From Cinnamomum chago (lineage: Eukaryota > Streptophyta > Magnoliopsida > Laurales > Lauraceae), in NCBI GenBank assembly GCA_038049695.1, contig CP142453.1, positions 132,978,001 through 133,042,000 on the forward strand: a DNA stretch of 64,000 nucleotides, read 5' to 3'. A program made the translations under genes and the position numbers. Of the stretch, positions 61,901 to 64,000 are shown piece by piece. Every line of letters begins with the position of its first letter. Position 1 is the stretch's first letter. The notes below the pieces were generated by a model. That model saw nothing but the letters and a program-made list of their open reading frames with translations, did no database searches and was not told where the DNA came from.

Positions 61901-63581
61901 ATGGACTCAGATGAAGAAAATTAAACAACTCAAATGAATTGGAACCAATTCTAATTCTGAAACACTTAAATGAGAAATAAAAATTAAAAAAAAAAAGGAT
62001 GAGAACCAAGAAGATGCTTAAATGTCAAATGTTACCATATCAAGAAGATGCTTTTTAGCCTCCAGTTGTTGCCTCTCTGAAAAGCCAACACTATTATGAC
62101 CTGAACCTTGGGATAGAAAAAGCAAGTCCTTTGGGTTTTCACCATCCACCCATTCCATTGTCAGAATTCTCCGGCTGCTCAAATGTCTGAACACCTTTGG
62201 AACATATATAAAGGGAAACTGGCGGTGAGCTTCCTGTACAATACAGTAATTCAGTACCAAGTAAAAAGTTCATCTGTAGAATACATTGTATTTAACTAGC
62301 CAGAATAAATGAATAAAATCAATGAAATAAACATGCGATACCAAAAATTGAGAAGCATTTTCAGCCTCTAAATTGTAATCCAACTCCCCAACCAAGCCTC
62401 TCCCAAGCTCATCCGCATAGAGACGAAGATCACTCTTTCTTTTTGCAACTTTTTGCAATAGACCCAACTGTAATTTGTGCATCGGTGTAAGTTTTCTGTT
62501 ACTGTAATTGATTTAGAAGCAAAGATTTTTTCTTTTCTTTTTTTTTAAAGCTTCTGACAGTAAAAGCATAGAACATGCCAAGACGAACCCCAAGGCGGAG
62601 GATATAGATATCTCTCACAACAGCATGAAGCAAGTTAGGCCGCTGGACTTTTACAGCAACAGTAGATCCATCAAAAGTAACTCCATGATAAACCTGGACT
62701 GACATACAAAACATGTAAGGAACTCAAATACAGTAATTTTTCTAAACATATATGCAGAAAGGTATCCCAACTAAAACAGCAGAAATGGTATAATGCATTA
62801 AGAGTTGCAAATCCATGATTAAAAAACTAAACATGTATATATGTAAAGAACACCAGTAATAATTTGCATTAGTTGCAAATCCCCTGACAGGTAAATCAAA
62901 CAGCAACAACAGTTGCTGAAATTCACTTACACCGCAATTCAATTTTTTCAATTAACACCCATGCATCCATCAATTACAGTACTCATAATCATTCCAAATA
63001 TATCAACCGGCATGACTCATCCAGTGCAGGTAAGATCAAAGAACCATCCGGTTGATCCATCTATCAAAGCTCTCTGAGAAAATAAACATCAAGTGTTGCA
63101 AAGCAAGTGGACCATGATCAATATCTATGCTCCAGGATGAGGAGGGAGTGTAGAAATAAAAGGTGAATATGTGTATTTGTGTTATTTACACCTTAATATA
63201 TGTTATGAAGTTGTAAATGGCATTAATTATTTCTTGTTTTCTCTAACTGTAAGCCTGTTCTCTAACTGTAAGCCTGTAAATAACAAAAGCTTAGAGTGGC
63301 TGAATGCTGATATAGAAACATATAAAACCAACCATTCTCTTTCATATTCTTCTTTTCAATCACCATCACAAGTAGATGTGTTTATAAAATTAAACACTTT
63401 TGCAATAGAAACTGTAAGATAACTGCTGAGCTGTTACCTGGCCAAAAGAAGCGGCAGCTACAGGTTTGTCAGAAATGTTAGTGTAGACTGATTCTACAGG
63501 ACAGCCTAATTCTTCTTCAATTATCTTCATAGCCAGAGTCTGAGGGAAGGGAGGAATTTGATCGTGCAATTCAGATAGTGC
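52923..63581 (-). CDS. ABC1K-family atypical kinase (UbiB/COQ8-like), 5' part beyond window
   Basis: Twelve in-phase exons: 63438-63581, 62589-62693, 62342-62467, 62036-62233, 60977-61083, 60548-60710, 60180-60245, 59376-59469, 58773-58885, 58313-58383, 56091-56244 and 52923-53357 (TAG at 52923-52925). They total 591 residues. Kinase landmarks in order are [12 protein letters not shown], the Ala-rich loop [11 protein letters not shown], the lysine in [34 protein letters not shown], the catalytic [11 protein letters not shown] and FLDFGLL. A long C-terminal extension follows ([31 protein letters not shown]), with a hydrophobic segment ~30 residues from the end. It resembles the Arabidopsis AT5G24970/AT2G39190 group from memory. 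ABC1K proteins regulate quinone and prenyl-lipid metabolism in plastids or mitochondria. The first exons, with the KxGQ motif and transit peptide, lie beyond the right edge. Confidence 0.9.
53358..56090 (-). other. Last intron of the ABC1K gene (2.7 kb)
   Basis: No exon of another gene is supported; the open frame 53681-54019 is a chance frame. It contains a direct duplication of ~48 bp at 55335-55430 and a GAGTCA/AAGTCGGCCAA-type repeat remnant from there to ~55830. Confidence 0.6.
55335..55430. repeat. 48-bp tandem duplication in the ABC1K intron
   Basis: AATGCAAGGATTTGATCC...AAAGATC(G/A)GTCGAGTC occurs twice in immediate succession with one or two differences. Confidence 0.85.
57160..57300 (+). 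repeat. SINE-like element with A tail
   Basis: GATTCAGTGGTAAGGCGTCTC (A-box-like), CAGGGATCAATTCCCG (B-box-like) and a closing A run at ~57288-57297 give the tRNA-derived SINE order. It lies in the intron between ABC1K exons 56091-56244 and 58313-58383. Confidence 0.5.
57540..57780 (+). repeat. Au-SINE-like element with an internal duplication
   Basis: CCCAGTGCGGTCCCGCTGAA and GGGAGGGTTCAAACTGGAG resemble the body of plant Au-type SINEs. The following ~65 bp (GAGACAAACCTAACC ... GTGGCTGCTCGCGGGC) is repeated once more at ~57705-57772. The family assignment is from memory. Confidence 0.5.
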
Positions 63582-64000
63582 CTGCAGTCATTTATCAAAG
63601 ACCAAAAGCTGAAAAAAAAAAAAAACCTCCAAGTTCTCAAATAGGGACACGAAATTAAAAAAAAAAATTGTGGCCCAGATAAGTTGGAAATAATCAATTA
63701 TTTAAGATTGTGAAAGGTGGGAAATAAAACGCATTACATAAAAAATTGCTTATTCTGAAGAAACACAAGGTCAAATACATAACAAAACCATATTAATTAT
63801 AATGAAATTTCACGATGGGATTTGTGCATTTTCCATAATGCAAAATCAAGTTTACTAATAGAAGAATGATACCAGATAGTAGTGAAGCTCCTCATCAATG
63901 GAGCGAAATGGATATATCATCCTCAGCTTTACAATGTGTGTGGTCTTTTTCCTTTCCAAGTTCACGCAATGAGACTGGACCTGATGTTTCAGGCTCGCTG
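63582..64000 (-). other. Right-edge part of the ABC1K gene, probably intron
   Basis: On the minus strand, one frame is open from the edge to a possible donor at ~63872, ending FRSIDEELHYYL. It does not read like the expected upstream ABC1K block (the KxGQ region), so I treat it as intron or an unverified exon. Confidence 0.3.

Overview
This is nuclear DNA from a flowering plant. Genes have long GT-AG introns, their proteins match Arabidopsis-type families, and the space between them is AT-rich and packed with plant transposons (hAT, MULE, solo LTRs, SINE-like tails). The species cannot be fixed from the sequence alone. No rRNA, canonical tRNA gene, CRISPR array or bacterial/organellar segment was seen.

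Layout. 1-8616 (minus): a TMEM115/rhomboid-like gene of the RBL19 type, running off the left edge. A 2.66-kb hAT element with an 8-bp target duplication sits inside one of its coding exons and carries three exons of a chorismate synthase gene. 8617-12743: intergenic, with a ~1.1-kb long inverted repeat. 12744-22607: 13 tandem units of ~640-820 bp, each holding the same exon-like 50-bp module. 22716-25005 (minus): a MuDR/MULE transposase pseudogene. 25700-29450: elements lodged in (TA)n tracts, including a ~2.6-kb Pack-MULE-like element with a broken invertase/pectin-methylesterase inhibitor copy. 29450-43600: no gene recognised; it holds palindrome-rich repeats, two solo LTRs (3.3 and 2.26 kb) with 5-bp duplications, and a second hAT element. 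43609-44673 (plus): an intact single-exon F-box gene. 46447-50190 (minus): a complete 7-exon PDX2 gene (vitamin B6 glutaminase), whose first intron appears to be GC-AG. 50191-52900: intergenic, with a MITE-like repeat. 52923-63581 (minus): the C-terminal 591 residues of an ABC1K (UbiB/COQ8-like) kinase gene, continuing beyond the right edge.

The genes show no shared pathway; this is an ordinary plant gene neighbourhood. The most informative feature is how host genes and transposons interact: two separate elements have picked up host gene fragments, one of them landed in a coding exon, and a large local array multiplied an exon-like unit. Exon boundaries come from my own reading of splice sites, reading-frame continuity and remembered family sequence patterns; no alignment was run.
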